Assembly: GCF_947497915.1 (NCBI RefSeq)
Contig: NZ_CANMIJ010000001.1
Location: 287,501-351,500, forward strand
DNA length: 64,000 bases
Source: an uncultured Erythrobacter sp.
Lineage (GTDB): Bacteria; Pseudomonadota; Alphaproteobacteria; Sphingomonadales; Sphingomonadaceae
Direction of reading: 5' to 3'
Below the pieces are notes generated by a model. It had not been told where the DNA came from and searched no databases. It saw only the letters and a program-made list of their open reading frames with translations. Shown piece by piece: positions 38,859-48,662 of this stretch; position 1 is the stretch's first letter, and each line of letters starts with the position of its first letter. Made by a program: the position numbers and the translations under genes.

Positions 38859-38911
38859 GAATGCGTCTGGCGGATGCTTGGTGCGCGCCGATAATCTAGA
38901 GGAAGTCTTCT

Positions 38912-39355
38912 ATGTCAGTCCTAAAACTCGTGTTCTTTTCCGTTGTCATTCTGGGTGTGATTGGAATGATCGGCTTCTTTGCCCTCGGTCTTTCGTCACA
39001 AAATGGTTCGGCGCCCGGTCTCACCGATGGGCGTCTTGCGTCTTGCCCGAGCTCTCCAAACTGCGTGAGCAGCGAAGAAGGGACGGCTGCGGATAAGAAT
39101 GTTGAGCCATTTCCGCTTGAAAGCTGGAGCGGACTACCGGACGCAGTTGCCTCGATTGGCGGTACTGTCAAAGCAACAGAAGAGGCCTATTTGGCGGCGG
39201 AGTTCAAATCGGCGACCTTCGGCTTTGTTGATGACGTCGAATTTCGCAAAGCAGACGATGCTGTGCAGGTACGCTCTGCCTCGCGTGTGGGCTATTCAGA
39301 TGCCGGAGCCAACGCTGCGCGTGTCGCGAAGCTGCGTGAAGCTCTTAACGAATAG
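38912..39355 (+). CDS. DUF1499 family protein
   Basis: 147 residues. N-terminal membrane anchor (LKLVFFSVVILGVIGMIGFF) and a DUF1499 domain (LASCPSSPNCVSSEEG; VEFRKADDAVQVRSASRVGYSDAGANAARV). Periplasmic, function unknown. The stop overlaps the convergent metallo-hydrolase gene by about 11 bp. Confidence 0.88.
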   Translation: MSVLKLVFFSVVILGVIGMIGFFALGLSSQNGSAPGLTDGRLASCPSSPNCVSSEEGTAADKNVEPFPLESWSGLPDAVASIGGTVKATEEAYLAAEFKSATFGFVDDVEFRKADDAVQVRSASRVGYSDAGANAARVAKLREALNE

Positions 39356-40226
39356 GGCTAGCCCGCCAAACTTCCCCGTCCAACGACGCCATTCCGCGCT
39401 TTTCCAAATCGAGAAGATGCGCGGTTACGCTCATCTCGGCGGCGCCTATCAGGCGTTCGTCCAGCCCTTTATACATTGCTGGAATGAAGGCTGAGACTGT
39501 GCGCGGTTCTTCGCCCATCAGGCGCAAAATCTGGTTTTCGCGCTGGCGGCGGTGACCGATCATTCCGCGCACCAATTGCTTTGGCTTGGTGATCGCGGCG
39601 CCGTGGGCCGCGTGGTAAACCGTGTCATCGCGCGCCTGCAATTTTTCGAGGCTCGCCATGTAGTCGCCCATGTTTCCGTCCGGCGGGATCACGACGCTGG
39701 TGGACCAGCCCATCACATGATCGCCGGTGAACAGCGCGCCGCTTTCTTCGAGCGCAAAACACAGGTGATTGGAGGTGTGACCGGGCGTTGCCACCGCTGT
39801 CAGCGTCCATCCGGTTCCGCGCATTTGCTCGCCATCTTCCAACACGCGGTCCGGTGCGTAAGTCGTGTCGAAGGCCTCATCGGCGCGGGGCAGATCGGTT
39901 TTAAGCACCAGCGGCGCACAGCCAACAATCGGCGCGCCTGTCTTTGCGGCCAAAGGCGCAGCGGCCGGCGAATGATCGCGGTGGGTGTGGGTGCACATGA
40001 TCGCTGCAATTTTCGCCTCACCCACCGCGGCCATGATCGCATCGATATGCGCAGGATCATTCGGGCCGGGATCGATCACCGCAACATCAACATGCGCGCC
40101 GACCACATAAGTCTGCGTTCCCGTATAGGTATAGGGTGAGGGGTTGGGCGCGAGTACACGCCGCACCAGCGGTTCCAAATGTTCGGCCTCGCCAGTGGGC
40201 CACGGTTTGGGTGGAATGCCTGCCAT
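39345..40226 (-). CDS. MBL-fold metallo-hydrolase
   Basis: 293 residues from the ATG at 40226 (MAGIPPKPWPTG); an upstream start at 40295 is less likely. Beta-lactamase fold with the zinc motif CTHTHRDHSPAAAP, then TPGHTSNHLCFALEE and LFTGDHVMGWS. C-terminal winged-helix-like part (MYKGLDERLIGAAEMSVTAH) as in LACTB2-like RNA/ester hydrolases. Substrate unknown. Confidence 0.9.
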   Translation of the reverse strand: MAGIPPKPWPTGEAEHLEPLVRRVLAPNPSPYTYTGTQTYVVGAHVDVAVIDPGPNDPAHIDAIMAAVGEAKIAAIMCTHTHRDHSPAAAPLAAKTGAPIVGCAPLVLKTDLPRADEAFDTTYAPDRVLEDGEQMRGTGWTLTAVATPGHTSNHLCFALEESGALFTGDHVMGWSTSVVIPPDGNMGDYMASLEKLQARDDTVYHAAHGAAITKPKQLVRGMIGHRRQRENQILRLMGEEPRTVSAFIPAMYKGLDERLIGAAEMSVTAHLLDLEKRGMASLDGEVWRASPIR

Positions 40227-40333
40227 GCGCTTTCCTATGCAGGGGTGAGCGCAGACTGTCGAGGTTTCGCGCAATCTGCAGCTTGCGATGAGCACGCAAG
40301 CGGTTAGGAATGCGAGCGAAGAAGAGAGGGATT

Positions 40334-41803
40334 ATGGCCGACTATATTCTGGTGCTGGACGAAGGCACAACATCCACCCGTGCGATGCTGTTCGCGAGCG
40401 ACGGCGTGATGGTGGCAAGCGCGCAGCAGGAGCTGACCCAGCATTATCCGCAGGGCGGCTGGGTAGAGCATGATGCGGCTGAGATTTGGGAGAAATCACT
40501 CGCCTGTGCGCAAGAGGTGATCCCCAAAGCAGGCGGCGCAGCGATGATCGCCGGTATCGGCATCACCAACCAGCGTGAGACTGTGGTCGCATGGGACATA
40601 GAGACGGGCGAGCCGCTCACCCGCGCAATTGTATGGCAAGATCGCCGGACGGAGCCTTTCTGTATCGAATTGCGAGAAGCGGGGCACGAGGCCGATGTGC
40701 AAAAGCGCACCGGCCTGCTGCTTGACCCCTATTTCTCCGGCACAAAAATGCGCTGGATGCTCGATAATGTACCTGAAGTTCGCGCGGCTGCCGATGCGGG
40801 AACGCTGGCGTTTGGCACGGTGGAAAGCTGGCTGACGTTCAAGCTGACCGGCGGCGACCATATCACTGATGCTAGTAACGCTAGCCGCACGCTCCTGCTC
40901 GAACTGGAGGGCGCGCAGTTTGATGAGGGGCTATGCGAATTGCTCGGCGTGCCGCATTCGGCGCTGCCTAAAGTTGTCGATATGTCCGGCGCGCTCGCGG
41001 AAACTGAGGTCTCGCTGTTCGGACGGGAAATCCCGATCACGGGCCTCGTGGGCGATCAACAGGCGGCGACCATTGGGCAGGCGTGTCTTGCCCCCGGTCA
41101 AACCAAAGCGACCTATGGCACCGGTGCATTCGTGCTGACCAATCAGGGCACTGCTGTGCCGCATTCGGAAAACCGTTTGCTCGGCACTGTCCTGACCCAG
41201 ATCGGCGGGGAGCGGACTTATGCCATCGAAGGGTCGGTGTTTGTCGCGGGCAGCCTTGTCCAGTGGCTGCGCGATTCTCTTGGCATTGTAGAAGTCGCGA
41301 GCCAGACCGAGGAGCTCGCGAAATCCATTTCCGATACGGGCGGTGTCACTATCGTGCCTGCGTTAGCGGGCCTTGGTGCGCCGCATTGGCGGGCCGAGGC
41401 GCGCGGTGTGATCACCGGATTAAGCTTCGCCAGCGGCAAAGCCGAATTGGCACGCGCCGCGCTGGAGGCGATGGCGCATCAAACGCACGATCTGGCGACT
41501 GCCTTTGCCGCCGATGGTACGCCGTGGGAAACGCTGCGCATTGATGGAGGCATGGCGGCCAACAGCTGGATGGCTCAGGATTTGGCAAATATGCTCGGCG
41601 TGACGGTGGAACGGCCCGACTTCGTCGAGACCACCGCGCTGGGCGCAGCGATGCTCGCAGCGGCGGGGGCGGGGCTGTATCCTGATCTGGCGAGCGCCGC
41701 CGAGGCTATGCGCGGCAAGCTTAGCCGGTTTGAACCGGACATGGCCGATGACGTGCGAAAAGCGCGTCTGGAAAGTTGGAAGAAGGCGTTATCGGCCGCC
41801 TAA
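40334..41803 (+). CDS. glpK: glycerol kinase
   Basis: 489 residues from ATG 40334 (AGAGGGATT before it), rather than the in-frame 40310. Phosphorylates glycerol with ATP. FGGY-kinase motifs: LVLDEGTTSTRAM, GWVEHDAAEIWE, GITNQRETVVAWD, AIVWQDRRTEPFC, and ATYGTGAFVLTNQG, GGMAANSWMAQDLANML near the end. No glpF or glpD adjacent. Confidence 0.95.
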   Translation: MADYILVLDEGTTSTRAMLFASDGVMVASAQQELTQHYPQGGWVEHDAAEIWEKSLACAQEVIPKAGGAAMIAGIGITNQRETVVAWDIETGEPLTRAIVWQDRRTEPFCIELREAGHEADVQKRTGLLLDPYFSGTKMRWMLDNVPEVRAAADAGTLAFGTVESWLTFKLTGGDHITDASNASRTLLLELEGAQFDEGLCELLGVPHSALPKVVDMSGALAETEVSLFGREIPITGLVGDQQAATIGQACLAPGQTKATYGTGAFVLTNQGTAVPHSENRLLGTVLTQIGGERTYAIEGSVFVAGSLVQWLRDSLGIVEVASQTEELAKSISDTGGVTIVPALAGLGAPHWRAEARGVITGLSFASGKAELARAALEAMAHQTHDLATAFAADGTPWETLRIDGGMAANSWMAQDLANMLGVTVERPDFVETTALGAAMLAAAGAGLYPDLASAAEAMRGKLSRFEPDMADDVRKARLESWKKALSAA

Positions 41804-41817
41804 GCCGCCGAGCAGGA

Positions 41818-42318
41818 TCAGCGTTGACTTGGGCCGGACTGGCGCAGCTCCATACGCTGTTCTGCCTGTCCCAACTCTCGGCCAATACGATCATGAAACG
41901 CGCGGACAGGTGAACCCATCTCATATTGCTGACGCCATGCCCGATCGAGGCGAGCGATGCGGCGATGAAGGGCTTCGGTTTCCGCGATAAGCGCGCGGGT
42001 TTCCGCCTCCAGCATTTCAAGCTGCAGCGGGTCAGAGGCGCGATCAGGTGGCAATGCCCCGTGATTGCGCACCTGATTCTCTGTCATCTCACCTGAGAAA
42101 AAGGCGCGCTGGTTCAGCAGCCATGCCAGCAGATGCATCATCCGCGTGGTTGTTTTCAGGCCTTCGGTTGAAAGCGCGAGACGGATCATCGCATTCTCAC
42201 CCGAAACAGGCTCTTTCGTGCCCAGCGCGAATACGGCGCGCACATCGTCGGCAAGGACAAGCGCTTCGCTATAGAGAGCCTCAATAATAGGGCGACTGAG
42301 ATTGATCGTTGGAACCAT
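41818..42318 (-). CDS. DUF1465 family protein
   Basis: 166 residues, soluble and helical. INLSRPIIEALYSEALVLAD and MMHLLAWLLNQRAFFSGEMT are typical of DUF1465, a family confined to alphaproteobacteria with no assigned biochemical function. Single gene, converging on glpK. Confidence 0.88.
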   Translation of the reverse strand: MVPTINLSRPIIEALYSEALVLADDVRAVFALGTKEPVSGENAMIRLALSTEGLKTTTRMMHLLAWLLNQRAFFSGEMTENQVRNHGALPPDRASDPLQLEMLEAETRALIAETEALHRRIARLDRAWRQQYEMGSPVRAFHDRIGRELGQAEQRMELRQSGPSQR

Positions 42319-42478
42319 AAGTGATCATGGGGCTAGGCCTTGATCGTTTGCGCCGCCATGCCGGTAAGGTTATTATCCCGACAGTATTTTACATTGTCTC
42401 CGAGCGGGACAGAATTGGCATTCCGTTTACGAGACAGACTGCTCCATAGTGGCGATAAACCTCTCCGGATCGGAGCGT

Positions 42479-42676
42479 TCAGGCGATAATATCGGGCAGC
42501 AATGTGTCTTCGATAATCGCGATCTGATCCTTCAGGCCCAGCTTACGCTTCTTCATACGGGCGATCTGCAACTGGTCGCTCGATCCCGCCTCGGTCAACG
42601 CGGCAATCGCGGCATCAAGATCGCGGTGCTCAGTCCGCATTAGTGCCAGTTTTTTGGTGAGCTCTTGCTCGTTCAT
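42479..42676 (-). CDS. DUF465 (YdcH-like) small protein
   Basis: 65 residues from the ATG at 42676 (MNEQELTKKLALMRTEHRDL). Coiled-coil YdcH/DUF465 with the end LQIARMKKRKLGLKDQIAII. An upstream in-frame start at 42727 is less likely. Function unknown. It is divergent from a second DUF465 gene about 210 bases away. Confidence 0.88.
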   Translation of the reverse strand: MNEQELTKKLALMRTEHRDLDAAIAALTEAGSSDQLQIARMKKRKLGLKDQIAIIEDTLLPDIIA

Positions 42677-42884
42677 CCGGCTTTGCGCCCCTTTATGATG
42701 TGCGGCGACCCTTATGGCATAAACCAAAGCGATTCACCGCGCATTTGTGCGTTCCTACCGTTTCACTCAAATGAAGGGCTTTGCAAGTCAGCGTGTCTGT
42801 GGTTTCTTAGAAATCGACGGCCCGGCCGTTTAGTGCCGAGTCGTTCCCCCGGGGGCACACCCCCGCGTATCAGGAGAAGACTAT

Positions 42885-43040
42885 ATGGCATCGCCCCACG
42901 TAAATGCGCTTCAATCCAAACATGCCGGCCTAGAGGCGAAACTTCGCCAGGAAATGGCCCGGCCTGTTCCTGATGCGGGGACGATCCAATCTCTTAAGAA
43001 ACATAAGCTGCGACTGAAGGAGGAGATTGCCAGCGCCTGA
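42885..43040 (+). CDS. second DUF465 (YdcH-like) small protein
   Basis: 51 residues, MASPHVNALQSKHAGLEAKL through LKKHKLRLKEEIASA, ending TGA at 43038-43040. CAGGAGAAG lies 6 bases before the ATG. Same short coiled-coil family as the divergent neighbour (heptads, KKHKLRLKEEI ending). A GC-rich perfect palindrome CCCCCGGGGG lies just before it at 42846-42855. Confidence 0.82.
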   Translation: MASPHVNALQSKHAGLEAKLRQEMARPVPDAGTIQSLKKHKLRLKEEIASA

Positions 43041-43233
43041 CGGGCGCTAAAGGCAAGATCTTCCACCATCCCAGCGGTCCCATTCGCGCCATTCGGCGGC
43101 AACATTCGTGTTCGCCTTCGATGACGGCGGTCCGGCTGCGCAATATCGGGCATGCGGGCCGTACTGCATCGCTATGATTTTGCTCGCCGGACTGCTTGCG
43201 GGTTCAGCCGCCTCCGCCTAAGCCATAACTGCA

Positions 43234-45504
43234 ATGACAGCTGCTGCATCCGCCAGACAAATCCTTACGCGCCTTCACGAAGTGATGGCCGGGCGCATGC
43301 ACGCGCAAGGAAAGCTCGACCGTGTGGTCGAGATTGTCGGCGAAAGCCTGAGCAGCGAAGTGTGCTCGATTTACTTGCTCCGCGAGAACATGCTCGAATT
43401 GTTCGCAACACGCGGCCTGAATAAAAGCGCTGTTCACGTCACGCGAATGGCAATCGGTGAAGGTCTGACCGGCGTGATCGCGGACAATGTCGAAACGCTG
43501 AACCTTGCCGAGGCTAAGGCGCATCCCGATTTTCAATATCGCCCGGAAACAGGCGAGGAGAAATTCCACTCCTTCGCCGGCGTACCGATTGTTTATAGGG
43601 AACGCGCTGTAGGCGTGCTGTGCGTGCAGCATGTCGAGCCGCGCCGTTATGAAGATGTCGAGATTGAGGCGCTTCAAACGACTGCGATGGTGTTGTCCGA
43701 ACTGATCGCCAATGCTGAACTGGTGGACGAAGAAGAGGCACTTGGCCTCTCCATTCAGGACACCGGCCCGCAAACGGTTGGCGGGTTGACGCTCGTCAAA
43801 GGTCTTGCCGCGGGCCAAGCCGTCTATCACCAGCCGCGCGTTCAGATCATGCAGGTTATGGCCGACGATATCGAGGCCGAGCGCCAGCGGGTCTACCGCG
43901 CGTTTGATAAAATGCGCGAGCAGATCGACAATCTGACGGGTCAGGCCGAATTTGGCGTCGGGGGCGAGCATGAGGAAGTGCTCAAGACCTACAAGATGTT
44001 CGCTTATGACGAAGGGTGGTCGCGCCGGATCAACGAAGCCATCGATAGCGGCCTAACCGCCGAGGCCGCGATTGAGCGTGTGCAGCAGCACACCCGTATG
44101 CGAATGCGCGAAATTGACGATGCTCTACTGGCAGACCGGATGCACGATCTGGAGGATCTGGCGAACCGCTTGCTTCGGATCGTTTCGGGCCAGCTCGGCA
44201 CAGCTGCTTCGCAGGGTTTGCGCCGCGATACAATTCTGATTGCCCGCAATCTGGGCCCGGCTGAATTGCTTGAGTACGATCGCCGCCGATTGAAAGGTGT
44301 GATCCTCGAAGAGGGCTCGCTCACTGCGCATGTTGTAATAGTTGCTCGGTCAATGGGCGTGCCTGTGCTGGGCCGCGCAGGCGGGGTACGCGGTATTATC
44401 CGAGACGGCGATGAAGTGCTGCTGGATGCGACAGCGGCCACCGCCACGGTGCGTCCCACATCATCAGTGGCGGAAGCGTTTGAAACTCGATTTGCCAAGA
44501 CCCGCGAGAAACAAGCAACCTATGCCAGCCTGCGCGATGTCGAGCCGTTTACGCGCTGCGGCACCCGCATTCAGGTGATGATGAATGCCGGTTTGCGCGA
44601 CGATATCAGTTCGCTGGCGATGACCGGCGCGGACGGGGTTGGCCTGTTCCGCACAGAATTTCAGTTCCTTGTTTCGGCCACTTTGCCGCAGCGGGAACGC
44701 CAGACGCGGCTATACCGCGATGTGCTGGATGCGGCGGGTGAGAAGCCGGTTATATTCCGCACAGTCGATATCGGCGGCGATAAGTCCGTTCCGTATCTCG
44801 CATCCGATATCGCCGACAATGATGAGAACCCGGCGATGGGCTGGCGCGCGTTGCGGCTCGCCTTGACCCGTGAAGGTTTGATGAAAGCGCAGGCGCGCGC
44901 CTTGCTAGAGGCGAGCGCTGGCCGCGTGCTCTATGTGATGTTCCCAATGGTGTCCGAGCCGTGGGAGTTCGACGCGGCGAAAAAGGTGTTTGACGAACAA
45001 CTCGCATTCCTGCGCAGCAAGAAAAAGCAGCTACCAGAATCGATCAAATTTGGCGCGATGCTGGAAGTCCCTGCTCTCGCCGAAGTGCTCGACTTGCTGC
45101 TCCCCAAACTCAGCTTTTTGTCGGTTGGCACCAATGATCTGACGCAGTTCCTGTTCGCTGCGGACCGCGCAAACCCGAAGCTGGCCGAGCGTTACGATTG
45201 GCTCAGCCCATCAATCCTCCGGTTCCTTCGACGTGTCATGCAAAACTCCGTCGGCAGCAATGTCGATGTTGGCGTGTGCGGCGAAATGGGCGGGCGCAGG
45301 TTAGAGGCGCTCGCTTTGATGGGCATCGGCTTTCGCCGCTTGTCGATCACTCCCGCAGCGGTCGGTCCGATCAAGGAATTGGTGCGCAAAGTCGATTTGG
45401 CAGAAATTTCAGCTGCGATGACGGCGTGGCTCGCCGATCCGTCGATTGATATCCGCACCGAATTGACCGCGTGGGCGTTAGAGCGCGGGATTGACGTCGA
45501 CTAA
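43234..45504 (+). CDS. ptsP: PTS-Ntr enzyme I, phosphoenolpyruvate-protein phosphotransferase
   Basis: 756 residues. First protein of the nitrogen-type PTS, which passes phosphate from PEP to NPr. N-terminal GAF domain (about 10-160; VCSIYLLRENMLELFATRGL), then the enzyme I N-terminal domain with the phospho-His in SLTAHVVIVARSMGVPVLG, and the PEP-binding barrel (GADGVGLFRTEFQFL, TVDIGGDKSVPYL, LSVGTNDLTQFLFAADR, CGEMGGR). GAF may sense glutamine or other signals. Other PTS-Ntr genes are not in the window. Confidence 0.95.
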   Translation: MTAAASARQILTRLHEVMAGRMHAQGKLDRVVEIVGESLSSEVCSIYLLRENMLELFATRGLNKSAVHVTRMAIGEGLTGVIADNVETLNLAEAKAHPDFQYRPETGEEKFHSFAGVPIVYRERAVGVLCVQHVEPRRYEDVEIEALQTTAMVLSELIANAELVDEEEALGLSIQDTGPQTVGGLTLVKGLAAGQAVYHQPRVQIMQVMADDIEAERQRVYRAFDKMREQIDNLTGQAEFGVGGEHEEVLKTYKMFAYDEGWSRRINEAIDSGLTAEAAIERVQQHTRMRMREIDDALLADRMHDLEDLANRLLRIVSGQLGTAASQGLRRDTILIARNLGPAELLEYDRRRLKGVILEEGSLTAHVVIVARSMGVPVLGRAGGVRGIIRDGDEVLLDATAATATVRPTSSVAEAFETRFAKTREKQATYASLRDVEPFTRCGTRIQVMMNAGLRDDISSLAMTGADGVGLFRTEFQFLVSATLPQRERQTRLYRDVLDAAGEKPVIFRTVDIGGDKSVPYLASDIADNDENPAMGWRALRLALTREGLMKAQARALLEASAGRVLYVMFPMVSEPWEFDAAKKVFDEQLAFLRSKKKQLPESIKFGAMLEVPALAEVLDLLLPKLSFLSVGTNDLTQFLFAADRANPKLAERYDWLSPSILRFLRRVMQNSVGSNVDVGVCGEMGGRRLEALALMGIGFRRLSITPAAVGPIKELVRKVDLAEISAAMTAWLADPSIDIRTELTAWALERGIDVD

Positions 45505-45634
45505 CGGACCGCTCGGTAAGGTGGGGCGAAGAGTATTTACGTTTACTCGCGCAGCAATTCCTTGACTCGCGGTCTTACAAAGGTTCTCTTCACCCTCAAT
45601 TAATTCTGAAATCCACGCAAAAGTGGGGCGGGTC

Positions 45635-46513
45635 ATGGATAGCGAGCAAGATAGCGGCAGCGACGAATTGACTGCGACGCCGGAACTGGCGTTGTTGGGC
45701 GTGGGTGATCGCCTGCGCGTTGCGCGCGAGGAGCAAGGCCTCGAATTGTCGCATATCGCCGCTGAAACCCGCATCCCTGAACGGCATCTGCAATCAATTG
45801 AGGCGGGGTCATTCGACGACTTGCCATCGCGCACCTATGCTATCGGATTTGCACGCACCTATGCTCGGGTAGTCGGCCTAGATGAAAAAGATATCGCCGA
45901 TGCCGTACGAGAGGAGCTGGCCGAAGGGCAAGGGCGTCAATCTGCGCTTGCGGGCGGAATGGAACCGGGCGATCCCGGCAAATTGCCATCATCGGGCCTT
46001 GCATGGTTTGGCGCGCTGGCTGCTGTTATTCTGGCAGTCGGCATATATGCTTTTTACAGCACCTATTTCGGGGCTGGCGACGGACTTGAATCGCTAATCG
46101 CGCAAAATGAAGACGAGGAAGCCGCAGCAGCAGAGATTGCCGCTGCGGATGCAAGCGATAATAGCGAAGCTGGGGCGTCGGCAATCGCTGCGTCAGGGAA
46201 AGTCGTTTTCACCGCGCAAGACGACATGTGGGTGCGTTTCTATGACGCAAACTACGAAGAGACACGGGAGCCTTTGTTTGAAGGCACCATGAGCAGCGGC
46301 GATATGTACGAGCTGCCGCAGGACGCCAATCAGCCGCGCATCAACACGGGCCGCCCTGATGCGCTTGCCATTACGATTGGCGGGCAAGGCGTGCCGAGAC
46401 TGGCAGAAGAACCAATTGCGATTGGTGATGCTGAAATTTCGGCCGAAGCGCTGCTTGCGCGCACTAGCACCGTCGACGCGGCGTCAACAGCTGTAAATCC
46501 GGCCGCGAACTAG
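45635..46513 (+). CDS. RodZ-like cytoskeletal membrane protein
   Basis: 292 residues from ATG 45635. N-terminal helix-turn-helix of the HTH_25 type (LRVAREEQGLELSHIAAETR IPERHLQSIE), one membrane helix (GLAWFGALAAVILAVGIYAF, about 120-140), a low-complexity Ala/Glu/Asp stretch, and a DUF4115-type beta domain (VVFTAQDDMWVRFYDANYEE). That architecture is RodZ, a partner of MreB in cell shape. Neighbours ptsP, a CpoB-like gene and tilS follow the usual sphingomonad order. Confidence 0.85.
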   Translation: MDSEQDSGSDELTATPELALLGVGDRLRVAREEQGLELSHIAAETRIPERHLQSIEAGSFDDLPSRTYAIGFARTYARVVGLDEKDIADAVREELAEGQGRQSALAGGMEPGDPGKLPSSGLAWFGALAAVILAVGIYAFYSTYFGAGDGLESLIAQNEDEEAAAAEIAAADASDNSEAGASAIAASGKVVFTAQDDMWVRFYDANYEETREPLFEGTMSSGDMYELPQDANQPRINTGRPDALAITIGGQGVPRLAEEPIAIGDAEISAEALLARTSTVDAASTAVNPAAN

Positions 46514-46687
46514 GCGCTTTCCCACCGATTTAGTGGCAATCCGGCTCGACTTGGCGGCTGTCAGACGTCACAGATTCGGGTGCCATTCATGCGGGCCATG
46601 CCAATAAACGGGCCTGCTAAAACTCTTGCAAAGGCGCGCGGCAGATATCGTCAGTCTGCGTGCCTGCAAAAACGGAGCCAGAGACCT

Positions 46688-47638
46688 ATGAAATTCGCTC
46701 TTCGATCACCGTTTACTTCGTCGCTAGCCCGCGCCGCAGGAGCGATTGCGCTCGCCGCGACGGTCGCGACATCACCGGTGCCTGCGATGGCGCAGGACGG
46801 CAATCCAGAGGCGCGCCTACGTAAGATGGAAGCTGAAATCCGCGCTCTTCAACGCAACGTCTTCCCCGGCGGCGATGGACGCTACTTCGAGCCGCAAATT
46901 TCAGGCGACGGTGCATCTCGCCCTGCCAGCAACAATGCGCCATCGACCACCGCGGTCACCGATATTCTTGCGCGGCTCGACGCGATGGAACTGCAATTGC
47001 AGCGCCTAACTGCGGTAAGCGAAGAGAATTCCAATTCACTGTCGCAAATGGAAAGCCGCCTTGCATTGCTCGAAGCTGCACCAGCATCGGGCGCGGGCAT
47101 CGCAAGCACGGTTGATCCGGCCCAGCCGAATATCACCGAAGCGACTGGAGCCGCGCCGCAGGAAACCGCAACGCCTCCTGCGGCAACGGGGCCGACCGCG
47201 GAGCGCTTGGCCGCTGTGCAAGAGATTACAAAGCCGCAAACCGATGATGCTGCCGATGATGAATATTCATACGGTTTCCGCCTTTGGAATGCGGGCTTCT
47301 ATCCCGAAGCGCGCCAGCAGCTCACCAGCTTTGTTGATCAATACCCCAGTCACTGGCGCGTGACATGGGGCCGAAACCTGCTGGGCCGCGCATTCCTGGA
47401 TGATGGGATGCCGGAAGAGGCCGCACGCTGGTTCCTGCGCAACTATCAGGCCGATCGCACTGCCCCGCGCGCGCCGGACAGTCTGCTATTTCTCGCTGAA
47501 TCCATGATCCAGATGGAAGACACGCGCCGCGCCTGCATCGCTTTGGCGGAATTTGGTGAAACCTATCCAGCAGTCGCAAGCGGCCGCTTGATGGACCGTT
47601 ACGAATCCAATCGCCGCAAAATCACCTGCGAAAGCTAG
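46688..47638 (+). CDS. CpoB/YbgF-like periplasmic TPR protein
   Basis: 316 residues from ATG 46688; upstream in-frame ATGs lack signals. Signal peptide (ARAAGAIALAATVATSPVPAMA-QD), coiled coil about 30-55 and 105-150 (ARLRKMEAEIRALQRN; QLQRLTAVSEENSNSLSQME), then TPR repeats (YSYGFRLWNAGFYPEARQQL; ARWFLRNYQADRTAP). This layout is that of CpoB, which links Tol-Pal function with peptidoglycan synthesis. The tol-pal genes are not here. Confidence 0.82.
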   Translation: MKFALRSPFTSSLARAAGAIALAATVATSPVPAMAQDGNPEARLRKMEAEIRALQRNVFPGGDGRYFEPQISGDGASRPASNNAPSTTAVTDILARLDAMELQLQRLTAVSEENSNSLSQMESRLALLEAAPASGAGIASTVDPAQPNITEATGAAPQETATPPAATGPTAERLAAVQEITKPQTDDAADDEYSYGFRLWNAGFYPEARQQLTSFVDQYPSHWRVTWGRNLLGRAFLDDGMPEEAARWFLRNYQADRTAPRAPDSLLFLAESMIQMEDTRRACIALAEFGETYPAVASGRLMDRYESNRRKITCES

Positions 47639-47689
47639 GCCCTTGGAGGGGCGAGGGCGCTGATTGATACGGGCATCCATCCTGATTTA

Positions 47690-48661
47690 GTGGCGCGGTT
47701 CCGCGCTGATTTGGCGCGTTTCGGCTTTGGCGAGACGCGACTGGGCATTGCTGTATCTGGCGGCCCCGATAGCCTCGCCTTGCTGCTGTTGGCTCATGCC
47801 GCACTTGGGCCAGAGAAGATCGCGGCGGCAACGGTTGATCACGGATTGCGCGCGGAAAGCGCGGATGAGGCGGCATTTGTGGCGGACATTTGCGCGCGGC
47901 TGGGTGTCGATCACGCTACGTTGAGTGTGACGGTGCCAGAGGGCAATCTTCAATCAAACGCGCGCGATGCGCGCTACCTCGCGCTTGGCCAATGGCATGA
48001 CGAGGCGCGCGCAGGTGTCCTTGTCACCGCGCATCACGCCGACGATCAGGCCGAAACGCTGTTGATGCGGCTTAACCGGGGCAGCGGCGTTCCGGGGCTA
48101 GCGGGTATCCGATCAACCGCTGAAATTCCCGGCTGGGGCGGTACGGTGTTCCGGCCTCTTCTACGCTGGAGCAAGCGTGAGCTTGAGGCGGTGGTTTCCA
48201 GCTCCCAGATCGAGCCGGTGCGCGATCCTTCCAATGTTGATGAGAAGTTCGATCGCGCACGTGTGCGGCGTTTTCTGGCTGAGCAGGATTGGATTGACGC
48301 GGACGGCCTAGCCGCGAGCGCTGAGCATATCGAGGACGCGTGGCGCGCGATTGAATGGTTTGCAGCAGAGGATTGGGAGACGCATGTCGTGCCCGATTCC
48401 AACGATCAGGGCCGCGGTTTTCGCTATTATGCCAATGTGCCGCGAGCGATCGCTATCGAAACAATCTGCCGGATCATTGTAGAGCTGGGCGGAGAGACCT
48501 CGCGCAGCGATGCAGCCACAGCGTTCGACCGGCTATGGCAGGGCGACAACGCCTCGCTCGCCGGTGTGCTAGTTGTGCCCGGAACAGAGCAAATCGCGGA
48601 TCCAGGCGTAACTTTGCGCGTGTGGCGGTTTAGCCCAGAACCGCCGCGCAAAACGGATTAA
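47690..48661 (+). CDS. tilS: tRNA(Ile)-lysidine synthase
   Basis: 323 residues from GTG 47690. Makes lysidine at the anticodon of tRNA-Ile(CAU). PP-loop IAVSGGPDSLALLLLAHAAL, then TVDHGLRAESADEAAFVADI, TAHHADDQAETLLMRLNRGS GVPGLAGI. The start is unclear: the frame stays open upstream, and a GGAGGGG is better placed for non-standard start codons (CTG 47660 or ATT 47663) than for GTG 47690. The C-terminal domain is short, as in other alphaproteobacteria. Confidence 0.93.
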   Translation: MARFRADLARFGFGETRLGIAVSGGPDSLALLLLAHAALGPEKIAAATVDHGLRAESADEAAFVADICARLGVDHATLSVTVPEGNLQSNARDARYLALGQWHDEARAGVLVTAHHADDQAETLLMRLNRGSGVPGLAGIRSTAEIPGWGGTVFRPLLRWSKRELEAVVSSSQIEPVRDPSNVDEKFDRARVRRFLAEQDWIDADGLAASAEHIEDAWRAIEWFAAEDWETHVVPDSNDQGRGFRYYANVPRAIAIETICRIIVELGGETSRSDAATAFDRLWQGDNASLAGVLVVPGTEQIADPGVTLRVWRFSPEPPRKTD

Positions 48662-48662
48662 T

